Positions 1 to 7,113 of a stretch of DNA of 49,007 nt are shown here, one piece after another. The notes beneath the pieces are model-generated. The model did not search any database, was not told the origin of the DNA, and worked only from the letters and a program-made list of their open reading frames with translations. The position numbers were made by a program, and so were the translations under genes. The stretch covers positions 1 through 49,007 of IMG/VR virus record IMGVR_UViG_3300044796_000187, one strand, 5' to 3'. This stretch comes from a virus. How positions within the stretch are numbered: the stretch's first letter is position 1; every line of letters begins with the position of its first letter.

Positions 1-2
1 CA

Positions 3-41
3 GAAACATGGTACTGGATAAAAGTTGCTGACGTGTTTTGA
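3..41 (+). CDS. C-terminal tail of an upstream gene (partial)
   Basis: One frame stays open from the left edge to a TGA and reads ETWYWIKVADVF. The other two forward frames close sooner. The aromatic-rich tail looks protein-like, and the next gene starts 27 nt later, as expected of this dense layout. Twelve residues are too few to assign a family, and the frame could be open by chance. Confidence 0.35.
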   Translation, partial: ETWYWIKVADVF

Positions 42-68
42 TGTTTGACATAATGAAAATCTAAAGCA

Positions 69-575
69 ATGTATATTGGTGTTATGTTCCGAACGAAGTT
101 TAACCGGCGCACCCGACGTCATAAGCCTGAAGATTGTCTAAAAACTAAGTATTATTATCGTCAGGGGGTGTTGACTGTTGAGCCAGTGGATAATTCCAGT
201 CTGGGACTTTACCTTGGGGTGTATGTAATGATCAAGCGATATAGCAAGGAACGGGATCAGTTCCTGATTGAGTATGCTGGCGGGGAACTGGCATGGACGG
301 ATCAGGTGGTGCCCGTCCGACCAATGATCAACGGTTATGAATTGTACCAAACGTGTTTTGAGTTGCTGGCTGAACGTAACGTCCGGGCAGGTCAGGCAAT
401 TTGTTACCGCACACAGCGAGGGTTTGCTTTCCTGCGTAAAGAGATTCAGACCTGCTGTTTTGAATACCGAATGTTCATTGGTGGTCATCTGAACGTAGAT
501 AACGTGCCAAAGAACTTTAATTTTGCACTTGGGTATAGTGATTCAGAAACGATACCTGTTTATGATATGATTTAA
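69..575 (+). CDS. Hypothetical phage protein, 168 aa
   Basis: An intact frame with a basic N-terminus (FRTKFNRRTRRHK) and a mixed alpha/beta-looking body containing several cysteines and aromatic residues. I do not recognise a family and see no membrane segment or signal peptide. The start could also be the ATG at 84, which would drop five residues. Its codon use resembles that of the recognisable genes. The next gene follows after a short gap holding a TTTGTATAATA promoter-like motif. Confidence 0.7.
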   Translation: MYIGVMFRTKFNRRTRRHKPEDCLKTKYYYRQGVLTVEPVDNSSLGLYLGVYVMIKRYSKERDQFLIEYAGGELAWTDQVVPVRPMINGYELYQTCFELLAERNVRAGQAICYRTQRGFAFLRKEIQTCCFEYRMFIGGHLNVDNVPKNFNFALGYSDSETIPVYDMI

Positions 576-582
576 AAAATTA

Positions 583-593
583 TTTGTATAATA
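583..593 (+). promoter_or_regulatory. Promoter-like motif TTTGTATAATA, copy 1
   Basis: This 11-mer is preceded by an A/T run and lies 25 nt before the ATG at 608. The same 11-mer occurs at 5742, 16022, 16562 and 18079, three of them 26 nt before a start codon. It contains a TATAAT-like core. The recurrence at fixed distance is observed; promoter function is inferred. Confidence 0.55.
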
Positions 594-607
594 GATAAAT
601 TTGAGTA

Positions 608-1084
608 ATGACAAAAGATTTGAAACTTTACATTCCCATCACGTGCATCAAGCCAGTGACACGAATTAAGTCAGGTTCATTTAATCATCGGAACACCGTA
701 ACTACCAATGAACGTCACACAACATACGTTGCTGTTCATAATACAACGCTGATACGATCATTAATGCCTGTTACAAAGGATATCACAATACATATGATGG
801 CTCAACAGATGATATTAAATAAAGGTGGTCATTATAGTTCAATCAAGATATCAGTAACACCTGAGCGGTTTAAACAGTGTTGTACTGAATTGGGTTGTAA
901 GATGGGTGGAGCGTACCGTTCCCCGGTGATTGATTTGGTGGTTCAATCAGGTCAGCTGCCCGTTATTCAGATAGTGGGTAACAAAGAAGAAGTTGTTAAA
1001 CCAAGGATGGTTATAGAACGCAGCAAGCCAGCAATGGTCATGGAACGTGCTAAGCCACCAATGAAAATGGAAAGAACTAAATAA
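608..1084 (+). CDS. Hypothetical protein with three C-terminal 9-residue repeats, 158 aa
   Basis: Residues 1-128 match nothing I know. The C-terminus consists of three back-to-back nonamers at residues 131-139, 140-148 and 149-157: KPRMVIERS, KPAMVMERA and KPPMKMERT. The consensus is KPxMxMERx, giving an alternating basic/hydrophobic tail. A promoter-like motif lies just upstream. The repeat tail could be a linker or a nucleic-acid-binding extension, but nothing here decides that. Confidence 0.7.
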   Translation: MTKDLKLYIPITCIKPVTRIKSGSFNHRNTVTTNERHTTYVAVHNTTLIRSLMPVTKDITIHMMAQQMILNKGGHYSSIKISVTPERFKQCCTELGCKMGGAYRSPVIDLVVQSGQLPVIQIVGNKEEVVKPRMVIERSKPAMVMERAKPPMKMERTK

Positions 1085-1100
1085 TAAAAATAAATTCGTT

Positions 1101-1409
1101 ATGAAAATTAAAATCATTAAATGTTCAAAAGAAACATACTGGTACAGTTCTCACGTGGGAGAGGCATTTGAAGTGACAGACAAACTTTCAAAAAATGATG
1201 AGTGGTACGGTGTATGGCGGGATAAAAAGCGGGATGCTGGTGGGTTTGTATTAAAGACGGATGTCGTGATGGTCGAAAATGAAGACACATTGAAATTGAC
1301 ATTGTTTTTGGAATGGTTTATGAAGAACGATATTGATATGACAGAGGTTAATCCAGAAGCAATTATAGAATGTTACCTGGAAGAACAAAAGGAATTAATG
1401 ATTAAATAA
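1101..1409 (+). CDS. Small hypothetical protein, SH3-like N-terminus, 102 aa
   Basis: The N-terminal half (about residues 1-58) has short beta-type segments with the pattern KIIKCS..YWYSSHVGEAFEV...GGFVLKTDVVMVE, reminiscent of small SH3-like proteins common in phage accessory regions. The C-terminal 40 residues are acidic and look helical. The frame begins after the leader TTCGTTATG, one of several GTTATG starts here. Function unknown. Confidence 0.65.
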   Translation: MKIKIIKCSKETYWYSSHVGEAFEVTDKLSKNDEWYGVWRDKKRDAGGFVLKTDVVMVENEDTLKLTLFLEWFMKNDIDMTEVNPEAIIECYLEEQKELMIK

Positions 1410-1422
1410 ATTAATTATAAAG

Positions 1423-1647
1423 ATGCTTACCAAAGAAGAAACATTGCTGATGTTAGGAAGAGAAATACGTTTTCTTCGCAATAGAAAAGGATTAACGCAG
1501 CGAGAACTTTCAGAGAAAGTGAAAGTATGTAGAACGTATATATCAGAATTAGAACACGGTAAAAAGAATATTGCTTATATTCTTTTATGCAAGATATTTA
1601 ATGAATTAGATTATGAGCCAATTTTTATAATTGAAAGAAATAATTAA
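1423..1647 (+). CDS. XRE/Cro-CI family helix-turn-helix regulator, 74 aa
   Basis: A compact HTH_3 domain fills residues 8-66. The helix-turn-helix reads LTQRELSEKVKVCRTYISEL followed by EHGKKN, the usual XRE signature (TQ-x-ELA, then I-S-x-x-E-x-G). At 74 aa it is a bare DNA-binding domain, the common size for small phage or plasmid regulators. It probably binds an operator as a dimer. It follows the preceding gene by 13 nt, so likely shares its transcript. I could not identify its operator. Confidence 0.88.
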   Translation: MLTKEETLLMLGREIRFLRNRKGLTQRELSEKVKVCRTYISELEHGKKNIAYILLCKIFNELDYEPIFIIERNN

Positions 1648-1672
1648 TTTTCTTAATAAGAAATAAATTAAT

Positions 1673-1879
1673 ATGAAAGACTTAGTGAATCTTTGGCCTA
1701 TTGGTTTGATAGTATTGATATTGATAATTACGTTGGTTTGGGGTTGGTTGGATGAAAAAGAGGCTAAGAAGGAAGTCAATTTTAAAAAAATATGGTATAA
1801 TAAGATTAATTACATACCGGAAGATAAATTGCTTGATGAAGGATTGTCACCAAAAGAAAAGAAGTCATTTAATAAATAA
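1673..1879 (+). CDS. Small single-pass membrane protein, 68 aa
   Basis: Residues 8-26 (WPIGLIVLILIITLVWGW) form one clear transmembrane helix. A lysine-rich soluble tail of about 40 residues follows. No lipobox or signal-peptidase site is visible, so it is probably anchored in the inner membrane with the tail cytoplasmic. Function unknown. The next gene, a lipoprotein, starts 8 nt after its stop. Confidence 0.6.
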   Translation: MKDLVNLWPIGLIVLILIITLVWGWLDEKEAKKEVNFKKIWYNKINYIPEDKLLDEGLSPKEKKSFNK

Positions 1880-1886
1880 ATTTGTT

Positions 1887-2660
1887 ATGAAAACACTAAT
1901 GTTCTTTTTACTTTTTTGCTTTGCCTGTACAAAGATAGAATACATCACAGAACAAGCTGCAACAACTGGGACAGCTACTGATTCTAGCAAGGTGGGAGAA
2001 ACAAAACCTGCCAAAGATACTGTGAAGAAACCAGTAAAACCTATTGATACAGTGATCGTGAAAAAGCCATATACCCTTCATGATTTTGACGGTAATGTCT
2101 ATGATTCTGTTATTTTAGGTACACAAATATGGTTGGTTGAAAATCTTAAGACAACTCATTACAATAATGGTACACCAATTCCTCTTATTATAGATAGGAG
2201 CATTTGGGCAAACTCATTAACACCTGCTATGTGTTGGTATGATAATGACCTAACTTATAAAAATATAAGTGGTGGCTTGTATAATTATTATTGTGTTAAC
2301 ACTGGTAATATTTGCCCAATAGGTTGGCATGTGTCAACAGATGGTGATTGGAAGATATTAGAAATGTCAATGGGTATGAGTTTTACTGTAACAGACAGTT
2401 TAGGCTGGCGAGGTAAAGGGTATGCTTTCATTTTAGAATCATCTAATTTCAAAGCATTATTTGCAGGTTTTAGAAGTGCATATAACGGCGATTATGGGGA
2501 TTATAGTCTAAGTACTGAATGGTGGACTAGTTCGAGGTATGACGAAACTACAGCATATACTAGAAGTATTGAAGCTCCTAGTAGTTATGTTAGTAGTTAT
2601 ATATATAGGGGATCAGCCACTGAATCAATGGGTGCTTCTGTCAGATGCGTAAAAAACTAA
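1887..2660 (+). CDS. FISUMP-domain lipoprotein (Fib_succ_major family), 257 aa
   Basis: I place the start at the ATG at 1887 because it gives a textbook lipoprotein signal: MKTLMFFLLFCFAC with the acylated cysteine at residue 14. A Thr/Lys/Pro linker of about 45 residues follows, then a domain with FISUMP (PF09603/TIGR02145) hallmarks: DFDGNVYDSVILGTQIWLVE, NLKTTHYNNGTPI, CWYDND, ICPIGWHVSTDGDW, EWWTSS, and terminal ASVRCVKN. This family is characteristic of Bacteroidota and Fibrobacteres surface proteins; its biochemical role is unknown. In a phage it may be displayed on the infected cell (for example against superinfection) or be captured host cargo. An upstream extension overlapping the preceding gene is unlikely. 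Confidence 0.85.
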   Translation: MKTLMFFLLFCFACTKIEYITEQAATTGTATDSSKVGETKPAKDTVKKPVKPIDTVIVKKPYTLHDFDGNVYDSVILGTQIWLVENLKTTHYNNGTPIPLIIDRSIWANSLTPAMCWYDNDLTYKNISGGLYNYYCVNTGNICPIGWHVSTDGDWKILEMSMGMSFTVTDSLGWRGKGYAFILESSNFKALFAGFRSAYNGDYGDYSLSTEWWTSSRYDETTAYTRSIEAPSSYVSSYIYRGSATESMGASVRCVKN

Positions 2661-2664
2661 TGAT

Positions 2665-2805
2665 ATGAAAAAACTAATAAAATTAATAATCCTTCCATTT
2701 GTACCCGTAGCATTTATTGTTATGTGTGCAATATTCTTTATTGCAGGATTAATCGGGTTAATTATTCCAAAATCAGGAATGATACCTCACTCCTTTGCCG
2801 AATGA
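2665..2805 (+). CDS. Small membrane peptide, 46 aa
   Basis: A short frame starts 4 nt after the preceding stop and reads MKKLIKLIILPFVPV, then a strongly hydrophobic run to about residue 35 (IVMCAIFFIAGLIGLII) and a short polar tail. It ends in an ATGA overlap with the next gene, which supports real translation. It has one or two membrane segments and no lipobox. Function unknown; a holin or spanin-like role cannot be argued from sequence alone. Confidence 0.5.
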   Translation: MKKLIKLIILPFVPVAFIVMCAIFFIAGLIGLIIPKSGMIPHSFAE

Positions 2806-2990
2806 ATGTAATTTCAACCACAATAGAATACAAGGGATGGCCTATTAAGATTGAAGATGGTAAAATATTTTTAAGGTCATTTGGAACGACAATCTATAAT
2901 CATTTGATGCACTGGGATTGGATGGAAGTAAAGCCTGAAAACTTGACTAAAGAATTGAAGAATTATCTTAAAGAAAATAAGTTAATATGA
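2802..2990 (+). CDS. Small hypothetical protein, 62 aa
   Basis: I start it at the ATG at 2802, which overlaps the upstream TGA as ATGA; the frame is open further upstream but that part overlaps the membrane peptide. The product (MNVISTTIEYKGWPI...) has a short beta-like segment followed by an acidic helical tail ending KNYLKENKLI. No family recognised. Confidence 0.5.
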   Translation: MNVISTTIEYKGWPIKIEDGKIFLRSFGTTIYNHLMHWDWMEVKPENLTKELKNYLKENKLI

Positions 2991-3133
2991 TAATCTGGAA
3001 TTTTAAAACACCATTAACATTTTTGGCTTCATGCCTTTGGAATTTCTTTGAATATTTTAATATTTCATGTGGTAATTTTGCACCTATATTGTTCGGATGG
3101 GCGATTGGATGTCGAAATAAAAAAATTAAATAA
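2987..3133 (+). CDS. Small hydrophobic peptide, 48 aa
   Basis: The frame begins with an ATGA overlap on the preceding stop and reads MIIWNFKTPLTFLASCLWNF, continuing to a Gly/Trp-containing hydrophobic segment and a basic C-terminus (CRNKKIK). It is probably membrane-associated. The chain of three coupled short genes (2665, 2802, 2987) argues for expression. Function unknown. Confidence 0.45.
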   Translation: MIIWNFKTPLTFLASCLWNFFEYFNISCGNFAPILFGWAIGCRNKKIK

Positions 3134-3150
3134 TTTAACAATAGAATACC

Positions 3151-4047
3151 ATGGAAACAACTGAACAATTTTATAAAACGATTTATATCCATTCTGAGGA
3201 TGATTTGCCAAAAGAAAAGGGTAGATATGCAGTCGGGATAAAAGGAACTATCTTGAGAGATTTATACATAAAGGCAAATGATTTTAATCCTAATGAAGAT
3301 ATTACAAAGGTAAAATGTAACTATCTGGCAAGTTCTAAATATTGGTTAGAATCATTTGATTGGTACTTACTACCGTTTAATTTTGATAATTCAAAATCAA
3401 AAACTAAGGAGACTATTGCGGATGAGAAAGCACAGATATTAGAAAACTTTGCAAATAATTTAATAAAGAATCAAAAAGATATTCCTTCAGACATTCAGAA
3501 AATCGTTAATAAATATTTCATGGATTTATGTGGTGAGCCAACCAATTCTTTTACTATTCCACAGAATAAGTTATCTCACCAACCAGCAATGACGGATGAA
3601 GTTTGTCCTAATTGCAAAGAAACAATAAGGCCCTGTGCCTGTATGCGGAATACTTGTTTCAGATGTGGTAAGCCTGTTGGAAATATAACTTTTACTGTTT
3701 GTGATGATTGTAAAGCTGAATCTTCCAAATCAAAAATGACGAAAATTGTTAAAGATGAAACAGGAAATGTATATACTCATATCTGCGAAAATTGTGGAAT
3801 ATTATTTTACGATACTAATCTTTGGTGTGATCCCAATGGAAAAATACTTTGTTCAAATTGTGCGAAGGATGTCAAACAAGCCAAATATGACATCAAGGCT
3901 GAAACACTGGAGAAGATAATAGCAAAACAAACGGAATTGATTATTAATCTTAAAACTGGTTTTGTTAATATAATAGGGGGGCAATTATCATGTCAGGAAA
4001 TAACACGACTCGAAACCGAACTAAAATCTTTAAAAAAAAATAAATGA
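3151..4047 (+). CDS. Multi-zinc-ribbon hypothetical protein, 298 aa
   Basis: Residues 1-75 look like a small beta-rich domain with GRYAVGIKGTIL and aromatic residues. The middle holds tandem zinc-ribbon knuckles: C152/C155, C162/C164, C169/C172, C184/C187, then C212/C215, C226 and C234/C237. The last 50 residues look coiled-coil (LEKIIAKQTELIINLKTG...ITRLETELKSL). The arrangement suggests a nucleic-acid or protein adaptor. No catalytic motif is visible and the exact role is unknown. Confidence 0.65.
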   Translation: METTEQFYKTIYIHSEDDLPKEKGRYAVGIKGTILRDLYIKANDFNPNEDITKVKCNYLASSKYWLESFDWYLLPFNFDNSKSKTKETIADEKAQILENFANNLIKNQKDIPSDIQKIVNKYFMDLCGEPTNSFTIPQNKLSHQPAMTDEVCPNCKETIRPCACMRNTCFRCGKPVGNITFTVCDDCKAESSKSKMTKIVKDETGNVYTHICENCGILFYDTNLWCDPNGKILCSNCAKDVKQAKYDIKAETLEKIIAKQTELIINLKTGFVNIIGGQLSCQEITRLETELKSLKKNK

Positions 4048-4086
4048 TATTGATTGCAATGAAATATTTACAAAAAAATAAATGAT

Positions 4087-4308
4087 ATGGAAAAGCTCAC
4101 AAACTTCAAAACTTATTTATCTGGATGTACTTGGTGTAATGGGAAAGGTTACGTCAATAGTCCCTATCCAACAACAAGTTCCAAAATTGAACAATGTCCT
4201 GTCTGTCATGGTACTAAAACCATTATAGTGACCGAAGTAACTGAAGTCAATGAAATAGATGAACACGGCATTCCTGGTAAGTCACTTGAAAATCCCCAAA
4301 TCCATTGA
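4087..4308 (+). CDS. DnaJ-type zinc-finger small protein, 73 aa
   Basis: Two CxxC knuckles, C14/C17 in CTWCNGKGY and C37/C40 in CPVCHGTK, match the CxxCxGxG zinc motif of the DnaJ cysteine-rich domain. The protein is too short to be a chaperone. Such mini-proteins are common in phages and usually unassigned. It lies 39 nt after the zinc-ribbon gene. Confidence 0.65.
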   Translation: MEKLTNFKTYLSGCTWCNGKGYVNSPYPTTSSKIEQCPVCHGTKTIIVTEVTEVNEIDEHGIPGKSLENPQIH

Positions 4309-4312
4309 TAAT

Positions 4313-4420
4313 ATGAAATACTCAATTAAAGATAGGGTAAAAAAAGTTCCATTAAGGATAAAAATAATAGTTCGTTTACATATGATTTGGATTGATTTAA
4401 AACATTTGATAAATAAATAA
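4313..4420 (+). CDS. Possible short basic peptide, 35 aa
   Basis: Starts 4 nt after the preceding stop with the same ATATGAAA context used by neighbouring genes. The product is Lys/Arg/Ile-rich (MKYSIKDRVKKVPLRIKIIV) and could be an amphipathic helix. Only spacing and start context support it; it may be chance. Confidence 0.3.
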   Translation: MKYSIKDRVKKVPLRIKIIVRLHMIWIDLKHLINK

Positions 4421-4421
4421 T

Positions 4422-4496
4422 ATGAATATTTGCCAGAAGGAGATAGACTTTATTAAAGAGTGCCATAAAACCCATCGGTCTTTAGCTTGTAGGTAG
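4422..4496 (+). CDS. Possible 24-aa peptide
   Basis: The ATG is 1 nt beyond the preceding stop and the frame ends in TAG. The peptide contains three cysteines (MNICQKEIDFIKECHKTHRS). Adjacency is the only support, and chance is likely. Confidence 0.2.
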   Translation: MNICQKEIDFIKECHKTHRSLACR

Positions 4497-4513
4497 TTCA
4501 CAAGGATTGAACT

Positions 4514-4579
4514 ATGAAAACCTTCTTAATTCTACTATTAATTTGTCTGTTATGTACAAAAGATAAAAACAATAAATAA
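4514..4579 (+). CDS. Mini-lipoprotein, 21 aa
   Basis: The whole product is MKTFLILLLICLLCTKDKNN plus one lysine. It is a charged start, a hydrophobic core, a lipobox (LLC) and a 7-residue polar tail after the cysteine. It closely resembles the signal of the FISUMP lipoprotein at 1887 (MKTLMFFLLFCFACTK). If expressed it would yield a tiny lipopeptide; small lysis lipoproteins and Rz1-like spanins are precedents, but no partner is identified. It could also be a truncated remnant. Confidence 0.4.
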   Translation: MKTFLILLLICLLCTKDKNNK

Positions 4580-4598
4580 AATATAAAGAGAGTATATA

Positions 4599-5741
4599 AT
4601 GAAAATAGAACGTTCTATAATTCCTATACCAATAGTTAATAAAGAGGGGTGGCGTGATGTAATCATCGAAGAAGATTTTATAATCCCTGCTGAAGTACAT
4701 GACCCCCAGGCATTTATAGAACGTGAAAAGATGATGCGTTATGTTAATACACATCCATTAAGGATTTATCACTATACTGTTGGAGATAATACATGGGAAG
4801 TGGATTGTAAACAGAATAGTCATTGGGTACACAAATGGATGGAAGCTAAGCAAGCTGATCAACGGGATATAGACGTAGCAATGGGAATCAGTTCACAGTT
4901 ACATTCTTTTTTTGGTAGAATAGGGGATCGAACGAAATATGCATATGGCAATAAGAATAGAGCTGGTGGGATATTAGAAAGTCATGCGGAAGACCTGTTG
5001 GATTTGTTCGGGCGGTTACACTCCATTGATGAAGTGCATAAGATGGTCGTGCAGGACTGGGGATTGTCATTAAACCGTCAAACATTGGTGCATTGGTACA
5101 GTCGTAACCTGAAGGAAATAGACCGTCTGAGAGATCAGTATGCCAGTGATTTCAGTGATGTGGCACTGACCAAGAAGCGTGCCCGGCTGGACAAGCGTTC
5201 AGTAATGTTTTACACGTATTACAATAAGTGGATGAACGACCCACGTATTGAGTATGCACGGTTGATGCTTCAGATACTGGATCAGATTGAGAAGGAAGTA
5301 GAGGGTGAGAATATTAACATCAACGTCCAGGGTCAAATCAACGTGGATATGACCATCGAGGTGAATAAGTCATTGTATGAAGCCCAGAAACGGGTGCCAA
5401 TGAATAATATGATACTGGCGATGGTAGCTGCTAAGCGTGGTATAGACCCTACACGGTTGATGGCACAGTTGACTACCAGTTATTACCGTAATATCACGGG
5501 GTTTGGTGTGTATGAGCCAGACAAGCAGTTGGTGCACCCGGTTGATCTGACCTATAACTGGAATGAGATTGAACGTAAGCACCGGACGAAGGATAAGAGT
5601 GTAGTCGTTGAAGATGCTCAGATTGTTGAAAGCACTGGACGGTTGGAAGGTGATGCTGCTATGAATACTATTAAAAACAAACTGTTGGAACTGTTGGAAA
5701 AGGATAAAACACAGAATGATAAACGTAAGAGTGGAAAATAA
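4599..5741 (+). CDS. Putative DNA-packaging/terminase small-subunit-like protein, 380 aa
   Basis: The central part (about residues 125-205) has a helix-turn-helix-like segment, SIDEVHKMVVQDWGLSLNRQ, then LVHWYSRNLKEIDRLRDQY and TKKRARLDKRSVMFYTYY. This resembles DNA-binding small terminases and packaging proteins I have seen in tailed phages. Later comes a repetitive NINVNVQGQINVDMTIEV-type strand region and a Lys-rich tail. No terminase large subunit is in the window, so context does not confirm the role. A phage transcription or replication protein is the main alternative. Confidence 0.5.
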   Translation: MKIERSIIPIPIVNKEGWRDVIIEEDFIIPAEVHDPQAFIEREKMMRYVNTHPLRIYHYTVGDNTWEVDCKQNSHWVHKWMEAKQADQRDIDVAMGISSQLHSFFGRIGDRTKYAYGNKNRAGGILESHAEDLLDLFGRLHSIDEVHKMVVQDWGLSLNRQTLVHWYSRNLKEIDRLRDQYASDFSDVALTKKRARLDKRSVMFYTYYNKWMNDPRIEYARLMLQILDQIEKEVEGENININVQGQINVDMTIEVNKSLYEAQKRVPMNNMILAMVAAKRGIDPTRLMAQLTTSYYRNITGFGVYEPDKQLVHPVDLTYNWNEIERKHRTKDKSVVVEDAQIVESTGRLEGDAAMNTIKNKLLELLEKDKTQNDKRKSGK

Positions 5742-5752
5742 TTTGTATAATA
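5742..5752 (+). promoter_or_regulatory. Promoter-like motif TTTGTATAATA, copy 2
   Basis: Begins directly after the preceding stop codon, 26 nt before the ATG at 5768. The upstream context AAAATAA matches the other copies. Part of a five-member family of exact 11-mers. Confidence 0.55.
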
Positions 5753-5767
5753 TATAAAAAGTTTGTT

Positions 5768-6427
5768 ATGAAAAGAGAATTATTTGGGCTCACTGATGAG
5801 CATGGTAATAAAGTTAGTATTGTATTGGATGGTGCACCTATGGATAAAGATGGAAAAGCATATTGGGATATAATACAGGTTAAAACATTAGCACCGGTTG
5901 AGAAAGAACCTAAATTTAAAGTTGGTGATTGGGTGATCAGAACTAGTGATGCATGTGGAATACATTTTTTAGGGAAAGTTTTTAGGATAGTAGAAATAGG
6001 TGAATCTCCTGAAGGAGAACTTAGAGAAAATAATGAGGCTGGTGATTATGTAGGAACACATTGTATTTCTTCATGTCGTTTAGCTACCTTACAACAAATA
6101 GAAGATCATCTCAAAAAGATTTGTGATGAAAAGTATATTGGGAAGAAAGTTAGGAGTATGGTAACAAAAGATAATATTGGAATAATTAGAAAGTCTCCTT
6201 TTATAAGATATTATGGAGGGGCAGATGAATTATGGTATGAAACTGAATGTAGTTGTAATGTTTGTGTATATAGGAAAGGACAATTTGCTGAAATAATTGA
6301 GGACAAAAAGAAACTGCCAAAGACAAAAGAAGAACTAGAAAATGCAATAGTTACTTTTTTAGATTTGAAACAGAAAATAGGAAGTGCTTATGCCTTTGAA
6401 CGATTTCTCGAACAATATAAAGACTAA
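5768..6427 (+). CDS. Hypothetical protein with SH3-like segment, 219 aa
   Basis: The start follows the leader AGTTTGTTATG. Around residues 45-100 the pattern KFKVGDWVIRTSDACGIHFL, later SCRLATLQQIE, resembles small KOW/SH3-like domains in Bacteroidota phage proteins where the segment ends in a helical E-x-x-L/I-K motif. The C-terminal 60 residues are charged and helical (LPKTKEELENAIVTFLDLK). A promoter-like motif is 26 nt upstream. Function unknown. Confidence 0.65.
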   Translation: MKRELFGLTDEHGNKVSIVLDGAPMDKDGKAYWDIIQVKTLAPVEKEPKFKVGDWVIRTSDACGIHFLGKVFRIVEIGESPEGELRENNEAGDYVGTHCISSCRLATLQQIEDHLKKICDEKYIGKKVRSMVTKDNIGIIRKSPFIRYYGGADELWYETECSCNVCVYRKGQFAEIIEDKKKLPKTKEELENAIVTFLDLKQKIGSAYAFERFLEQYKD

Positions 6428-6438
6428 CCTCAAAAAAC

Positions 6439-6469
6439 TTATTTTTAACTTAAATTAATTATTTTTATA
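6439..6469 (+). promoter_or_regulatory. Phage late-type promoter element, copy 1 (glycosyltransferase block)
   Basis: TTATTTTTAA at 6439 and TATTTTTATA at 6460, with box starts 21 bp apart, in the 58-nt gap before the glycosyltransferase block. It is one of seven similarly spaced elements. Conservation of both boxes and spacing is directly visible; promoter activity is inferred. Confidence 0.65.
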
Positions 6470-6485
6470 TCACTAAATCGTAGTG

Positions 6486-7112
6486 ATGATAATCAAAGGA
6501 TTCTGGCACATATATTGCATTTCACATTGGTACACTATAATCACAGATCAGTTGCGTATTATGCTGGACAGTGGGTTGTATGATGCCGTAGAGGAGATTA
6601 ACATTGGTTGCATTGGTGACGAGCAGCAATGTGCATTACTGGACAAACTTTTTATTAATCAGTACTCGAAGCTTAAAGTCCAGTACACTTCTACTAATCC
6701 CCTGGATTATGAATATCGTACACTTAAACTTATTGAAGCAGACAACAGTGAATACACAGGTTTTTACTTTCATACCAAAGCAGTCACTCAACCTGCTAAT
6801 ACTATTCAGAACCACTGGCGGGCATGGTTGAACGAAAGTGTGTTGAACGACTGGTATCATCACTTTCACAACATAGAGATTGGTTTCGATGTATCATCAG
6901 TCAATCATTGCACTCCACCGTTGCACCCGGAACACTTCTCAGGGAACTTCTGGTGGTTCAATCGTAAGTATATTAATAAACTTCCGGCTATTGACTCACT
7001 GAACTGGACAAATCGTTACAATGCAGAACAATGGATATGTAAAGGTCATGGACGGTTTTATGCTAATGAGTTTAAAGAACCTGGTCGTGACGTATTTTTA
7101 ATGAAACACTGA
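6486..7112 (+). CDS. Glycosyltransferase-like protein with HFSGNFWW motif, 208 aa
   Basis: Likely start is the ATG at 6486; a GTG three bases earlier is also possible. The motifs FYFHTKAVTQP, HWRAWLNESVLNDWYHHF and especially HFSGNFWWFNRKYINKLP are typical of an uncharacterised family found in glycan gene clusters of phages and giant viruses. Its place at the head of the glycosyltransferase block supports a sugar-transfer role. No donor or acceptor can be named. Confidence 0.65.
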   Translation: MIIKGFWHIYCISHWYTIITDQLRIMLDSGLYDAVEEINIGCIGDEQQCALLDKLFINQYSKLKVQYTSTNPLDYEYRTLKLIEADNSEYTGFYFHTKAVTQPANTIQNHWRAWLNESVLNDWYHHFHNIEIGFDVSSVNHCTPPLHPEHFSGNFWWFNRKYINKLPAIDSLNWTNRYNAEQWICKGHGRFYANEFKEPGRDVFLMKH

Positions 7113-7113
7113 T

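Noticed and set aside
583-603. Canonical Bacteroidota promoter (TTTG then TAnnTTTG)
   Set aside because: TTTG and TAAATTTG both occur, but only about 13 nt apart, while the host promoter needs about 20 bp between boxes; other copies of the 11-mer lack the second box.
1752-1886. N-terminal extension of the FISUMP lipoprotein
   Set aside because: It would overlap the preceding membrane protein and bury the lipoprotein signal in the middle of the chain.
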